From JALJPB01 sp034111045 (GTDB lineage: Bacteria > Pseudomonadota > Gammaproteobacteria > Enterobacterales > Alteromonadaceae): a stretch of 32,708 nucleotides of DNA. The stretch is taken from positions 1-32,708 of the forward strand of contig JAWUYA010000028.1 in the NCBI GenBank assembly GCA_034111045.1, read 5' to 3'. The notes under the pieces are model-generated. The model ran no database searches, had not been told where the DNA came from, and was given only the letters and a program-made list of their open reading frames with translations. How positions within the stretch are numbered: position 1 is the stretch's first letter; every line of letters starts with the position of its first letter. Shown piece by piece: positions 25,303 to 32,708 of the stretch. A program made the position numbers and the translations under genes.

Positions 25303-25839
25303 GTGAAAAAGAATAATATATGGGTGGTTAGTTTTTGCCTAAGTACTTTGGTTGTCTCTTGTTCGCAATCAGAACAGGAAAAAATAGAGTATAAACAAGT
25401 GGAAACCAAAGAGCTTAACTCGAGCAATAAAGTTTATTTAGATAAAAACCCAGCGATGAAAATAGAGGGAATAGAAAAAAATATAGAACAAGCTAAGTTA
25501 GTTGATCACAACCTGAGTAATAAAACACTTTCATTCAATGGTGAGAAGTATCTGTATGATGGAAAAAATCTTCGAAAAGGGAGTGAGGTTCGTAATATTT
25601 ATATGTCTGAAAAAGGAAGAGTCAAAGGCACATTTGTGATTGTTGCTAAGGCAGAAAAAATATTAACTATAGCTGTTAAGAGTCAAACAAAAATTGCTAA
25701 GAACACCTTTAGATTAGTACCACAGCAAACGGATGATTTGATGACCTTTTATCATCAATTATTATTAAATAAGTCTATAGTGAGCGTTGAATTGGAAGTT
25801 GATTATAGCAGAGCATTAACCGATGCAGCAGAGTATTGA
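25303..25839 (+). CDS. Small lipoprotein of unknown function
   Basis: A 178-aa protein with a signal peptide ending in lipobox LVVSC (Cys at about 20), then a charged, Lys/Glu-rich linker and a C-terminal domain of about 110 residues that I do not recognise. It begins with GTG, with GGAG 10 bp upstream. The strong M36 terminator lies only 20 bp before it, so expression may depend on partial read-through. The lipobox makes it likely that this is a real gene. Confidence 0.7.
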   Translation: MKKNNIWVVSFCLSTLVVSCSQSEQEKIEYKQVETKELNSSNKVYLDKNPAMKIEGIEKNIEQAKLVDHNLSNKTLSFNGEKYLYDGKNLRKGSEVRNIYMSEKGRVKGTFVIVAKAEKILTIAVKSQTKIAKNTFRLVPQQTDDLMTFYHQLLLNKSIVSVELEVDYSRALTDAAEY

Positions 25840-25886
25840 TCGAGGGATTAATTGAAGGATTAGATACAACTATTGTTAGTATATCA

Positions 25887-25921
25887 GCATATACCAGTAT
25901 AAGAATCGTACTGGTATATGC
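25887..25921. repeat. Perfect 13-bp hairpin between convergent genes
   Basis: GCATATACCAGTA (25887-25899) and its exact complement (25909-25921) surround a nine-base loop. It lies between the convergent lipoprotein and GGDEF-EAL genes. No T-run follows on either strand, so it would be an atypical terminator or an mRNA-end stabiliser. Confidence 0.6.
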
Positions 25922-25996
25922 ATAATTAAAGGTGGCGATCACACCTTTATATAAACTAGTATAACGGCTGAAACCTGAGAGTTAACCAGTAAATAA

Positions 25997-28030
25997 TTAG
26001 CTATAATGCTTATGCCAAGCAATGAGTTTGGTGACGGGCATAGGGCGAGCAAGAATAAAACCTTGACCAATATCACATGACATAGACTTTAGAATTTCAA
26101 GCTGCTCCTCGGTTTCGATACCTTCTGCGACAACTTTAGCTGACAGTCCATGGGCTAATTTGATGATAGCATTTATAATTTTACGCGTTCGCTGGTCTTT
26201 TTTTATTTTTGCCACAAAAGTACGGTCAAGCTTGATGACATCAACATCGAGTCTAATAAGATGCTCTAAGGTGGCAAAGCCAGTGCCAAAATCGTCGAGG
26301 CCTAAGCGGAAACCTGCATGGCGGAGCTCGATAAGTTTACGTTCTAACTCGTTGCCTAGGTGACCGAGTACCACATCTTCGGTTACCTCTATTTCGATAT
26401 CCTGTGGCGTTAGGCCAAACAGATTTAATTGCTCTATTAGCTCTGCAGGGCCACTTAAGCTCTTTAATTCTACATCCATCAAATTTAACGACAAGCTCGG
26501 TATCTTCAGTCCTGCTGTGCGTAGTGCCTTGAAACCCTTCATCGCCCGTCGCCGTATAATTTCGCCAATAAATGCGCCATGACCATGAGAAACCGCCAGT
26601 TTAAGGAACTGATCTGGACTAATTGTCCCTAATTGCGGGTGATCCCACCTAACCAGCGCCTCACATCCAGTTAGGTGCTGAGTCTTCAAATCAATTAACG
26701 GCTGAAACTCCATAAATAAGCCCTCAAGATGCTCTCTTCGTTCAAGACTTTGTATAATTATTTTATCACGTTCAATAGCATGACGCTGTACTGGCATGAA
26801 GGCTTGAATAGTTCCACGTTCTTGTTGTTTGGCTAACCTTAGCGAATAATTTGCAGCCAGTAATAACTCTTTTAAGTTGATTGCATCGTCGGGAAAACTG
26901 GCCATGCCTATGGTTACCGTTATACGCAACAGTCTGCCCTTGTAGGTGATAGGTTCGATGGCGATTTGTTTGATTTTTTTAGCCGTTGTCAATGACTCAT
27001 CGGAGCTAAAACTATTGACTGTTATTAGCGCAAATTCATCACCGGCTAATCGTGTTACTTGCAAAGTAGGGCTAATCAAAGCACGTAAACGTTTACCTAT
27101 TTGGCGTAGTACTTCATCGCCTGCGGTATTACCCTCTGTGTGATTAATTTCTTTAAACCCGTCGACATCGATTATGATCAGTAATGCACTCTCTCCCCGT
27201 TGATGTGCATTTTCAATGACCCTAGTGAATTGTGATTCAAACGTTTGTCGATTAAACAGGCCGGTAAGATTATCGATAGTGGCTTTGTGATCGAGTTCGC
27301 TCGCTTGGTTAGTTAATTTGCGCGCCAGAGGGCGAAAGATGAAAGTTATTTGGGCGAGCAATACTAGCATGACAAAAATTGTATTTGTTTCGAGTGTTTT
27401 TGTGGTGGAGGCTAAAGTTTGCTCTGTAATTTTTTGATATAACACTACCGTACGGTCTGTTTCATCAAGAAGAGGGCCGATAGATTGAGCCGTTATTTGG
27501 CGCATTATTTTTTCATCAGTACCTACTGTATTGATAAATTGATATAGCAGTTGATGAAACTTCAGCATTTTATCATGTAGTTGGATCGGCTCATTGAAAT
27601 AATAGGCCTGCAAAACCAAACCCTGCTTATTTGACTCACTAAGACTTGTTACAAACTCGGTGAGTTGGAGGTGTTGTTTTTCCATTTTGTTTCCGCTTGC
27701 TAGAAGCAAAATTATCGAAGACTGTTTTTGCTCTGCGTTATCTTCAAAATGAACCATAGCGGTTAGAGCAGCAACTCTCTGCATAAGCATGCGTTGTTCA
27801 GTCGCTATATTGATTATATCAGCATTAGTAGCCTGTTTAGCAATAGTAAAATAAAGGAGAGTATTACCTATTAGAGTCACCATAAAGACAAGTGAAACGG
27901 CGACTAAATATCGCACAGTGAACCTTTTTTTAACCGAGTTAAGGGGCAATTGCTCATTATTAATTTTTTTTAAACCTACTAAATTAGGTATCGATTTGAT
28001 CAATAAGAATAATTTACTTTCACTATACAT
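25997..28030 (-). CDS. Membrane GGDEF-EAL protein with PilJ-like sensor (cyclic di-GMP turnover)
   Basis: A 677-aa protein. A membrane helix (about 41-63), a periplasmic sensor of about 150 residues starting with the PilJ/NarX-like motif NIATEQRMLMQRVAAL, a second helix (about 217-233), a GGDEF domain (about 250-410) and an EAL domain (about 425-670). The GGDEF signature is AGDEF (329-333) and no RxxD inhibitory site is seen before it, so cyclase activity is uncertain. The EAL domain looks active: EAL 457-459, N516, E548, DDFGTG 579-584, K600, E636 and Q656. Net activity is more likely breakdown of cyclic di-GMP. It is transcribed alone; the signal sensed is unknown. Confidence 0.88.
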   Translation of the reverse strand: MYSESKLFLLIKSIPNLVGLKKINNEQLPLNSVKKRFTVRYLVAVSLVFMVTLIGNTLLYFTIAKQATNADIINIATEQRMLMQRVAALTAMVHFEDNAEQKQSSIILLLASGNKMEKQHLQLTEFVTSLSESNKQGLVLQAYYFNEPIQLHDKMLKFHQLLYQFINTVGTDEKIMRQITAQSIGPLLDETDRTVVLYQKITEQTLASTTKTLETNTIFVMLVLLAQITFIFRPLARKLTNQASELDHKATIDNLTGLFNRQTFESQFTRVIENAHQRGESALLIIIDVDGFKEINHTEGNTAGDEVLRQIGKRLRALISPTLQVTRLAGDEFALITVNSFSSDESLTTAKKIKQIAIEPITYKGRLLRITVTIGMASFPDDAINLKELLLAANYSLRLAKQQERGTIQAFMPVQRHAIERDKIIIQSLERREHLEGLFMEFQPLIDLKTQHLTGCEALVRWDHPQLGTISPDQFLKLAVSHGHGAFIGEIIRRRAMKGFKALRTAGLKIPSLSLNLMDVELKSLSGPAELIEQLNLFGLTPQDIEIEVTEDVVLGHLGNELERKLIELRHAGFRLGLDDFGTGFATLEHLIRLDVDVIKLDRTFVAKIKKDQRTRKIINAIIKLAHGLSAKVVAEGIETEEQLEILKSMSCDIGQGFILARPMPVTKLIAWHKHYS

Positions 28031-28577
28031 ATGTTTTTGCCTTTGCCTTTAGTACATACCCATACTCTCATCAAGCTATTACGGAAGTAATGACTTAGTG
28101 CAAGAGGCAGCACAACCAAGAGAGGTAAATAATTTTTACAGAGCATACAATATACAGTACCTGATGTTTAAGAGGGATACCTGTTATTTACCTATAATTT
28201 AATTATTATTTATCGTCTGGTGAGAAAGTTATGACATAGCGAGGCTTCAAAGCCTGTGTTTGCTGAAAACTCAAATAAGCAAAGTGTATTTGTGGATGTG
28301 AAAAGCAGCGATAAAGATGTCTATGTGTATGATAAAATGATGGTTATTCAAAAATATCTGTGGTGGAACGAAAAAGTGAATATATTTTTATGCGTTATAT
28401 TTTTATTCGGTGTATGCTTCTGCGATATGTGCTTCTACGGTATTTTCTTCTAGGTATATTAGGCAGCCATAATAACTGCGAGAGCTATAATAACTGCTGC
28501 CCGAAATAACAGCTTATAACACTTTAATTCAATTGCTAGGGTTATGAATCAGGCTATGAGTTAGGCTGTAATTTAGG
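28031..28577. other. Interval of 547 bp with short repeats and no convincing gene
   Basis: A 65-codon frame at 28256-28453 (GTG start, Cys- and Phe-rich end) has no recognisable family and is probably not a gene. At 28462-28501 ATAATAACTGC occurs twice 18 bp apart inside GGCAGC/GCTGCC arms. Next to the hydrolase stop (28551-28590) AGGCT/AGGTT units repeat every 10-12 bases. The GGDEF-EAL promoter is expected near 28031-28150. Confidence 0.45.
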
Positions 28578-29492
28578 CTAAGTTAGGTTTAATTTATCAT
28601 CATTTAACCAATTGATAATATCGTTATACACTTGCTGATGGTTAGTTTCATTGAGTATTTCGTGTCGTGCATTTTCATACATTTTTAACGTCACCTTGTT
28701 TTGTCCAATACTTTTATAAAGACTCGCTAATTTAGGTAAACCTTTTCCCATCATACCTACGGGGTCTTGCGTGCCACCCAATATTAATAGGGGTAAATTA
28801 GTTGCTATGCGTTTAAGTGTTTGGGGGTTAGTTAAGTTAACTAATTCGCCCAAAAATTCGTGCCATAAGCCAGTAGAACAAGAAAAACCGCAAAGTGGGT
28901 CAGCCAAATATTTATCTACCTCTTGTTCATCTCTTGTGAGCCAGTCGTAGGCTGTTCTATTGGGTTTGAACGCTTGATTAAACGAGCCAAACGATAAAAA
29001 TTGAAGCAAGGTACTACTCTTTGTTTTACCCAGTCTTCGTTGTTCTATTTTAGCGACCAGTTTTCCTGCCTTACTTAACCATGCGGGTTGAAGATTTGAG
29101 CCGGATAAGATCACACCATCAACTTTTCGCCCCGTAGTACGCAAATAAGATTGAACAATAAATGAGCCCATACTATGGCCAAAAAGATAAAAAGGTAACG
29201 CAGTTGAGCAGACAGTGTTACGCACCACATCAACATCTGACAACACTTTAGCCCAACCATTTTGCTTGGCAAAACAGCCTAGCTGTGTTGTTTCACTATT
29301 GCCATGGCCGCGATGATTATGTGCCACTACCGCATAACCTTGAGCAACCAGTTGGCTGGCAAAATTGTGATAGCGCAGCGCGTGTTCAGCCATACCATGA
29401 TTAATATGTACCCAAGCTTTAGCGTGTTCATTGGGCCAAACGTATACTTGTAATTTATAACCGTCGTCAGTTGTTATTACTTGTTCAATCAT
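28578..29492 (-). CDS. Alpha/beta hydrolase, lysophospholipase/monoacylglycerol lipase-like
   Basis: A 304-aa serine hydrolase of the Hydrolase_4 (PldB/monoglyceride lipase) type. The oxyanion-hole HGMAEH (32-37), HNHRGHGNS (58-66), the nucleophile S108 in FGHSMGS, D243 in GGTQDPVG and H277 in ARHEILNE form a complete triad. No signal peptide is present, so it is probably cytoplasmic and releases fatty acids from lysophospholipids or monoacylglycerols; the substrate is inferred from the family. Transcribed alone. Confidence 0.85.
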   Translation of the reverse strand: MIEQVITTDDGYKLQVYVWPNEHAKAWVHINHGMAEHALRYHNFASQLVAQGYAVVAHNHRGHGNSETTQLGCFAKQNGWAKVLSDVDVVRNTVCSTALPFYLFGHSMGSFIVQSYLRTTGRKVDGVILSGSNLQPAWLSKAGKLVAKIEQRRLGKTKSSTLLQFLSFGSFNQAFKPNRTAYDWLTRDEQEVDKYLADPLCGFSCSTGLWHEFLGELVNLTNPQTLKRIATNLPLLILGGTQDPVGMMGKGLPKLASLYKSIGQNKVTLKMYENARHEILNETNHQQVYNDIINWLNDDKLNLT

Positions 29493-29673
29493 GGGCTATT
29501 CCAAACGTTTATATTGTGATCAATGCATAAATTAGCATTACTATAGCTAAGCACAAAGCCTTTTTAGTGATTTAGTGATTCACTTCAAACCAACCAAGGT
29601 AAACAGCTAAAACCTAACTCAAAGGCTGAGTAATGCTTTAACACCCATTACCTAAAGAAATGAACATCAACAA

Positions 29674-30810
29674 CTAGGCAGTTGGCTGAGCCAACAACTG
29701 CTTAAAGTCTCTATATGGCAAGCCGAGTTGGCATTGTTGTAAATAGTGCTGGCTTTGTTGACGCTCTTGCTGGCAAAAGTCTTTTACTGGGCCTTTAAAA
29801 GCTGGGTGTTTTACCCAATGATAAGAGTTGGTGAGTATGGGCTCAAAGCCTCGTTGTATTTTATGCTCACCTTGGGTACCCGGATTAAAAGAACCAATAT
29901 TTTGCTCGATACAAAATTCTATACCTTGGTAGTAGCAAAGTTCAAAATGTAAGTTATTAACATAGTGAGTACAGCCCCAATAGCGGCCATACAATTGCTT
30001 ATTGTCATAAAAAAACAAGGAACAAGCAAGGTTTTCACCGGCCTTACTGGCAATAATCAATAATATATTACCCGGTAGGCTAGATAATATTTGTTGGAAA
30101 AACGCCAAACTTAAATGCGGCTGATGGCCCTTTTTTAAATAGGTTAATTGATAGGTTAAATAAAAAAAAGCAAGATCTTCAGCGGTTATATCACCGCCCT
30201 TTATTTGTTTAATGTTAATACCCTGCTGGCTAATTGATAACCTTTCTTTACGGGTGTTTTTACGTTTACGGCTGCTAAAGGTTGAAATAAAATCGTCAAA
30301 GTTTTGATACCGTCGATTAAACCAATGAAATTGTACCGTGTGACGCAGGTAAATATCCTCAGGTATGTTTTCTACGGTAGGGCAGAATAACAAATGCCAG
30401 CTATTAAAGGCGTGCTGGTGACAATGCTCTGTTAATACATTAACGACATCAGCCTGACAAACAGTGTTTGAGAGTAATTTATTGCTGGTGACGGGGGTAA
30501 AAGGCAGGGTACTAACCAGTTTAGGATAATACGGCAAACCGTTTTTTTGGTAGGCCTCAGCCCAGCCCCAATCAAAGACATACTCGCCCCAAGAATTATG
30601 TTTGATGTATAACGGCAAAATAGCCGCTACGTTATCAGCGGCACTTAATTGCAAATGATGAGGTTGCCACCCCCTAGCTTGACTTGCCGAAGCACTGTTT
30701 TCCATCGCTGTTAAAAAATTATAGCTGGCTAAAGGGTTGGCACTCGCATTGAGCCGCTGCCAGTCAATGGCACTGATATCATTAATGCTATCGATAAAAT
30801 CTATTTTCAC
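29674..30810 (-). CDS. FemAB-like GNAT-fold protein (DUF482, peptidoglycan-related annotation)
   Basis: A 378-aa protein of the DUF482/FemAB_like family. Diagnostic stretches are SSRKRKNTRKERLSISQQGI (about 183-202) and the long conserved tail segment with FELCYYQGIEFCIEQ, FNPGTQGEHKIQRGFEP (about 290-330). Related FemAB proteins add amino acids to peptidoglycan bridges; members of this family are often labelled as peptidoglycan biosynthesis proteins without direct proof. No membrane segment is seen. Probably monocistronic. Confidence 0.83.
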   Translation of the reverse strand: MKIDFIDSINDISAIDWQRLNASANPLASYNFLTAMENSASASQARGWQPHHLQLSAADNVAAILPLYIKHNSWGEYVFDWGWAEAYQKNGLPYYPKLVSTLPFTPVTSNKLLSNTVCQADVVNVLTEHCHQHAFNSWHLLFCPTVENIPEDIYLRHTVQFHWFNRRYQNFDDFISTFSSRKRKNTRKERLSISQQGINIKQIKGGDITAEDLAFFYLTYQLTYLKKGHQPHLSLAFFQQILSSLPGNILLIIASKAGENLACSLFFYDNKQLYGRYWGCTHYVNNLHFELCYYQGIEFCIEQNIGSFNPGTQGEHKIQRGFEPILTNSYHWVKHPAFKGPVKDFCQQERQQSQHYLQQCQLGLPYRDFKQLLAQPTA

Positions 30811-30988
30811 GTTTATTTATGCTCTATACGTTTACCTAAGAAGAACCTAAGATGAGTAGTTTACTTGCTTTTATAGCGGTTTACGGTTGTGTTTATGTGT
30901 GTTTTTATGGCGACTATTACCGCTAGTAAACTATCACAGATATAGGCCAAAATCTGCAGGCTAATCGTCAAAGCATTAATGATTTACA

Positions 30989-31699
30989 TTAGTCATCGGC
31001 CATATAAAAAAAAGTGACAGCGAGCCGTTTTTCTCTTTTTTCTTTACCAAAATAGCCGCTAGCACTATGGGCTATATTGCCTTTAAAGAGAATGAGACGA
31101 TTAAATTTGTTCTCAATACTGATATCTTCATACCAAGCACTTGTTGGCAAGCTTTGCGTATTGAGTGCATCCACCAGATTTAGATAAGGATGATTGACTG
31201 TATTACCACCAGCAGCACCGTTGGCATATTTTAAGCGATAGAAAGAAGTACCTGATTGAGGGGTAAATTGCTTATTAAGGTAAAGTACCGCGCCAAAACG
31301 GCACAACTTACGGTTATCTACATGAGGCCTAGCTGAACCTTCATTGCCACCAACTAAGATCGCCGTATTAGTATCAACGACCACATCTTTTGACTCTGCA
31401 ACCCAAATATTATTTTGACCAATTTTTTGTTTGACCCAGGCTTCTACCAATTCAAGTTCTTTTTTCTTTAATGCATTTTTAGCACGCATACCTGGCCAAA
31501 GTTCGCTGGTATAAGGTTTTCCTAATTTCCATTTGGTTTTGTTATAACAGCGGTTGGCAATATCTGTAGCCTGTTTTTCAGTAAAAAAATCATCGGCAAT
31601 CCAATAGTTGACACCTTCTTCTGGTTGTTCGTAAGGAAGAGTAGGTGAGTTTAAAGGAATATTGGCTAATGCTAATTCGGGTGAATACTTGTCATGCAT
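30989..31699 (-). CDS. 2-oxoglutarate/Fe(II)-dependent oxygenase-like protein
   Basis: From the ATG at 31699 the protein is 236 aa. The frame opens farther upstream at a TTG (31723), but GAGAAG lies 6 bp before the ATG, so I prefer it. The jelly-roll iron site is visible: H126 and D128 (ARPHVDN), H211 (GNIAHSASGYFG) and a candidate 2-oxoglutarate-binding R225 (KRLAVTFF). The GAVLYLNKQF and GTSFYRLKY stretches fit the double-stranded beta-helix. It resembles the DUF6445 and prolyl-hydroxylase-like groups; the substrate is unknown. Transcribed alone. Confidence 0.72.
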   Translation of the reverse strand: MHDKYSPELALANIPLNSPTLPYEQPEEGVNYWIADDFFTEKQATDIANRCYNKTKWKLGKPYTSELWPGMRAKNALKKKELELVEAWVKQKIGQNNIWVAESKDVVVDTNTAILVGGNEGSARPHVDNRKLCRFGAVLYLNKQFTPQSGTSFYRLKYANGAAGGNTVNHPYLNLVDALNTQSLPTSAWYEDISIENKFNRLILFKGNIAHSASGYFGKEKREKRLAVTFFYMADD

Positions 31700-32069
31700 A
31701 GAAAACTTCTCAATTAAGATCAATAAAATAAGTCTTGGTTATTATCGCTTTTCAATAAGACCATGATAACAAGTTGCTGGGGTTAAGAAAGTTTTCAATT
31801 GAATAGTTCCTATAATTGATTATAACTGGCGATAAAACAACTCATTAGCTTTTTTATACTTAGTTTTAGTTTTAGTTTTAGTTTTGAGCTTTAGTTCCGA
31901 GCTTTAGTGTAAGACTTTAACCCACCCAAGCGACATTCAATTTATGTCGCGAGTTTAGCGGCGTTAGCCTCAGGTATTTCTAAAGAAGACTTAATGCCAG
32001 CAGTAATTGAAAAAAAAGGAACATACCAATAAGCTATGATACCGTAACGGGAACCACTATTTTGATGAT

Positions 32070-32099
32070 AAAAAAACCGAACCTAGCGTTCGTTTTTTT
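32070..32099. terminator. Terminator-like hairpin
   Basis: CGAAC (32078-32082) and GTTCG (32088-32092) pair around CTAGC, extended by seven A and seven T with one bulged C. It could stop transcription from either side. No gene ends directly at it. Confidence 0.7.
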
Positions 32100-32231
32100 G
32101 TTCTTAGCATAGGTTTAATAGATGAAAATAAACTAAGACCCCGTCAGTTTTTATACACTATCCGCTCAAAATAGCCCTTTTGGGTGAAATAAGCTTTTAA
32201 TCCTTATTTTACTCATCTAACAAATAAGGAT

Positions 32232-32253
32232 AGGTGTCGCGCAGCCGACACCT
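32232..32253. repeat. Hairpin near the IS91-type end
   Basis: AGGTGTCG and CGACACCT pair perfectly around a six-base loop (CGCAGC). IS91-family origin ends carry short hairpins, so this is a candidate, but the distance to the transposase stop (about 240 bp) is not decisive. Confidence 0.45.
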
Positions 32254-32348
32254 TATTCGGGTGTTGGACAAGCCGGGAGTCTGCTTTATAGTGTAAATAA
32301 CGATTTGTTTGTTGAAGGGATCACTATCAATTGCCTGATCGCAAGACG

Positions 32349-32383
32349 CAGTAAATTAAGACGTAAATTAAGACGTAAATTAG
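32349..32383 (+). repeat. Tandem 12-bp repeat, three units
   Basis: Three successive units of the form ACGTAAATTAAG, the first differing in its opening bases and the last incomplete. Such iterons can bind a replication or transposition protein, but the run is AT-rich and may be simple slippage. Confidence 0.65.
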
Positions 32384-32494
32384 CTGATGTTTTTCGCCCG
32401 TTATACACTATTGTTTGATGTCTTGTTTTTATTCCCCCATTTTTTATAACTTGCCGTTGCCATTATCCTTATACTTATACTATTCGCCTTGCGG

Positions 32495-32708
32495 CTAGCT
32501 CTTTCGTGTAATACCAATGCAGTGCATTTCATGTTGGCAACAAGGGCAAAGTCGAATAGCCCGAGGGCTAGTGATTTTTTTCGTGGGTGTGAGCCAATCG
32601 TGAGCAGGCAATAAAAGCAGCTGAATAATCAAACGTAGCTTTTTAGCCGCCGACGATAACAATCCATAATCACGCACCCGTTGTAACCCTTTGGGTAAAA
32701 CATGTTGC
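32495..32708 (-). CDS. IS91-family transposase, C-terminal end (5' part beyond the window)
   Basis: The frame stays open to the window edge and reads HVLPKGLQRVRDYGLLSS, the characteristic end of the Y2 HUH transposase domain of IS91-type elements. It continues through a short tail with a CPCCQ zinc-knuckle (LCPCCQHEMHCIG) and stops at 32495. These enzymes move by rolling-circle transposition from a terminal origin. Only about 70 residues are visible, so activity cannot be judged. No internal start is needed; the gene begins outside the window. Confidence 0.88.
   Translation of the reverse strand, partial: QHVLPKGLQRVRDYGLLSSAAKKLRLIIQLLLLPAHDWLTPTKKITSPRAIRLCPCCQHEMHCIGITRKS

Larger units (their letters stand above)
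31724..32494. other. Repeat-rich interval next to the IS91-type element
   Basis: No gene is seen in 771 bp. It contains hexamer repeats (TTTTAG units, 31859-31885), a terminator-like hairpin (32070-32099), a GC-richer hairpin (32232-32253), three 12-bp tandem units (32349-32383) and three copies of TACACTAT (32154-32161 and 32404-32411 forward, 32288-32295 inverted). The right part is presumably the 3' end of the IS91-family element; its outer boundary cannot be set. Confidence 0.5.

Noticed and set aside
28256..28453. 65-codon frame before the hydrolase
   Set aside because: GTG start without a clear ribosome-binding site, and an unusual Cys/Phe-rich end in AT-rich DNA; probably chance.
31859..31885. 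TTTTAG hexamer run as a telomere-like or functional repeat
   Set aside because: Only about four units in AT-rich intergenic DNA; simple slippage is sufficient.

Overview
The window is AT-rich and carries a gammaproteobacterial chromosome segment. Gene content (gcvR next to bcp, bamC, dapE with an ArsC-like yffB, yfbV, rlmA, xthA, a VC2046/SO_2500-family gene, rlmF with a DUF2947-like gene) and two secreted proteases with GlyGly-CTERM tails point to a marine Alteromonadales bacterium. Colwelliaceae (Colwellia, Thalassotalea or relatives) fits best. This assignment comes from recognising protein families, not from a database search.

Left end (1-5530): one end of an integrative element. Three tyrosine-recombinase-type genes are read leftward as a tight operon: a 465-aa recombinase with a full R-H-R-H-Y set, a 792-aa divergent recombinase-fold protein with a C-terminal Cys cluster, and a third complete-motif recombinase that runs off the left edge. 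This order and these sizes match the integrase trios of atypical marine integrative elements: the IntA-Tfp-IntB set of strand-biased circularizing elements, and possibly the related gamma-mobile-trio islands. The element is inserted inside bcp. The peroxiredoxin gene follows its family up to about residue 114 and then ends in foreign sequence about 40 residues early.

Core segment (5519-18350): bcp remnant and gcvR (leftward); bamC (rightward); a leftward five-gene run ACT-protein, yffB-like, dapE, M15 peptidase and small membrane protein, ending at a terminator shared with bamC; an 845-bp gene-free interval with a hairpin made of DnaA-box-like sequences; yfbV; the coupled pair xthA-rlmA; a VC2046-family gene; ychJ; a sulA-like gene under a near-perfect LexA box; a frameshifted fragment of an outer-membrane-protein gene; and the run DUF2947-rlmF-cyclophilin lipoprotein.

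Secretion and signalling segment (18597-28030): a chymotrypsin-fold protease with a PA domain spliced into the catalytic domain, a 1313-aa M36 metalloprotease, both with C-terminal GlyGly-CTERM sorting tails, a small lipoprotein, and a PilJ-like-sensor GGDEF-EAL protein. The two proteases are probably exported by Sec, moved across the outer membrane by type II secretion and processed by rhombosortase; none of that machinery lies in the window.

Right end (28578-32708): a lysophospholipase-like hydrolase, a FemAB-like/DUF482 protein, a 2OG-Fe(II)-oxygenase-like protein, then about 800 bp of repeats and hairpins leading into the C-terminal end of an IS91-family transposase cut by the window edge. 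No rRNA, tRNA or CRISPR array was seen.
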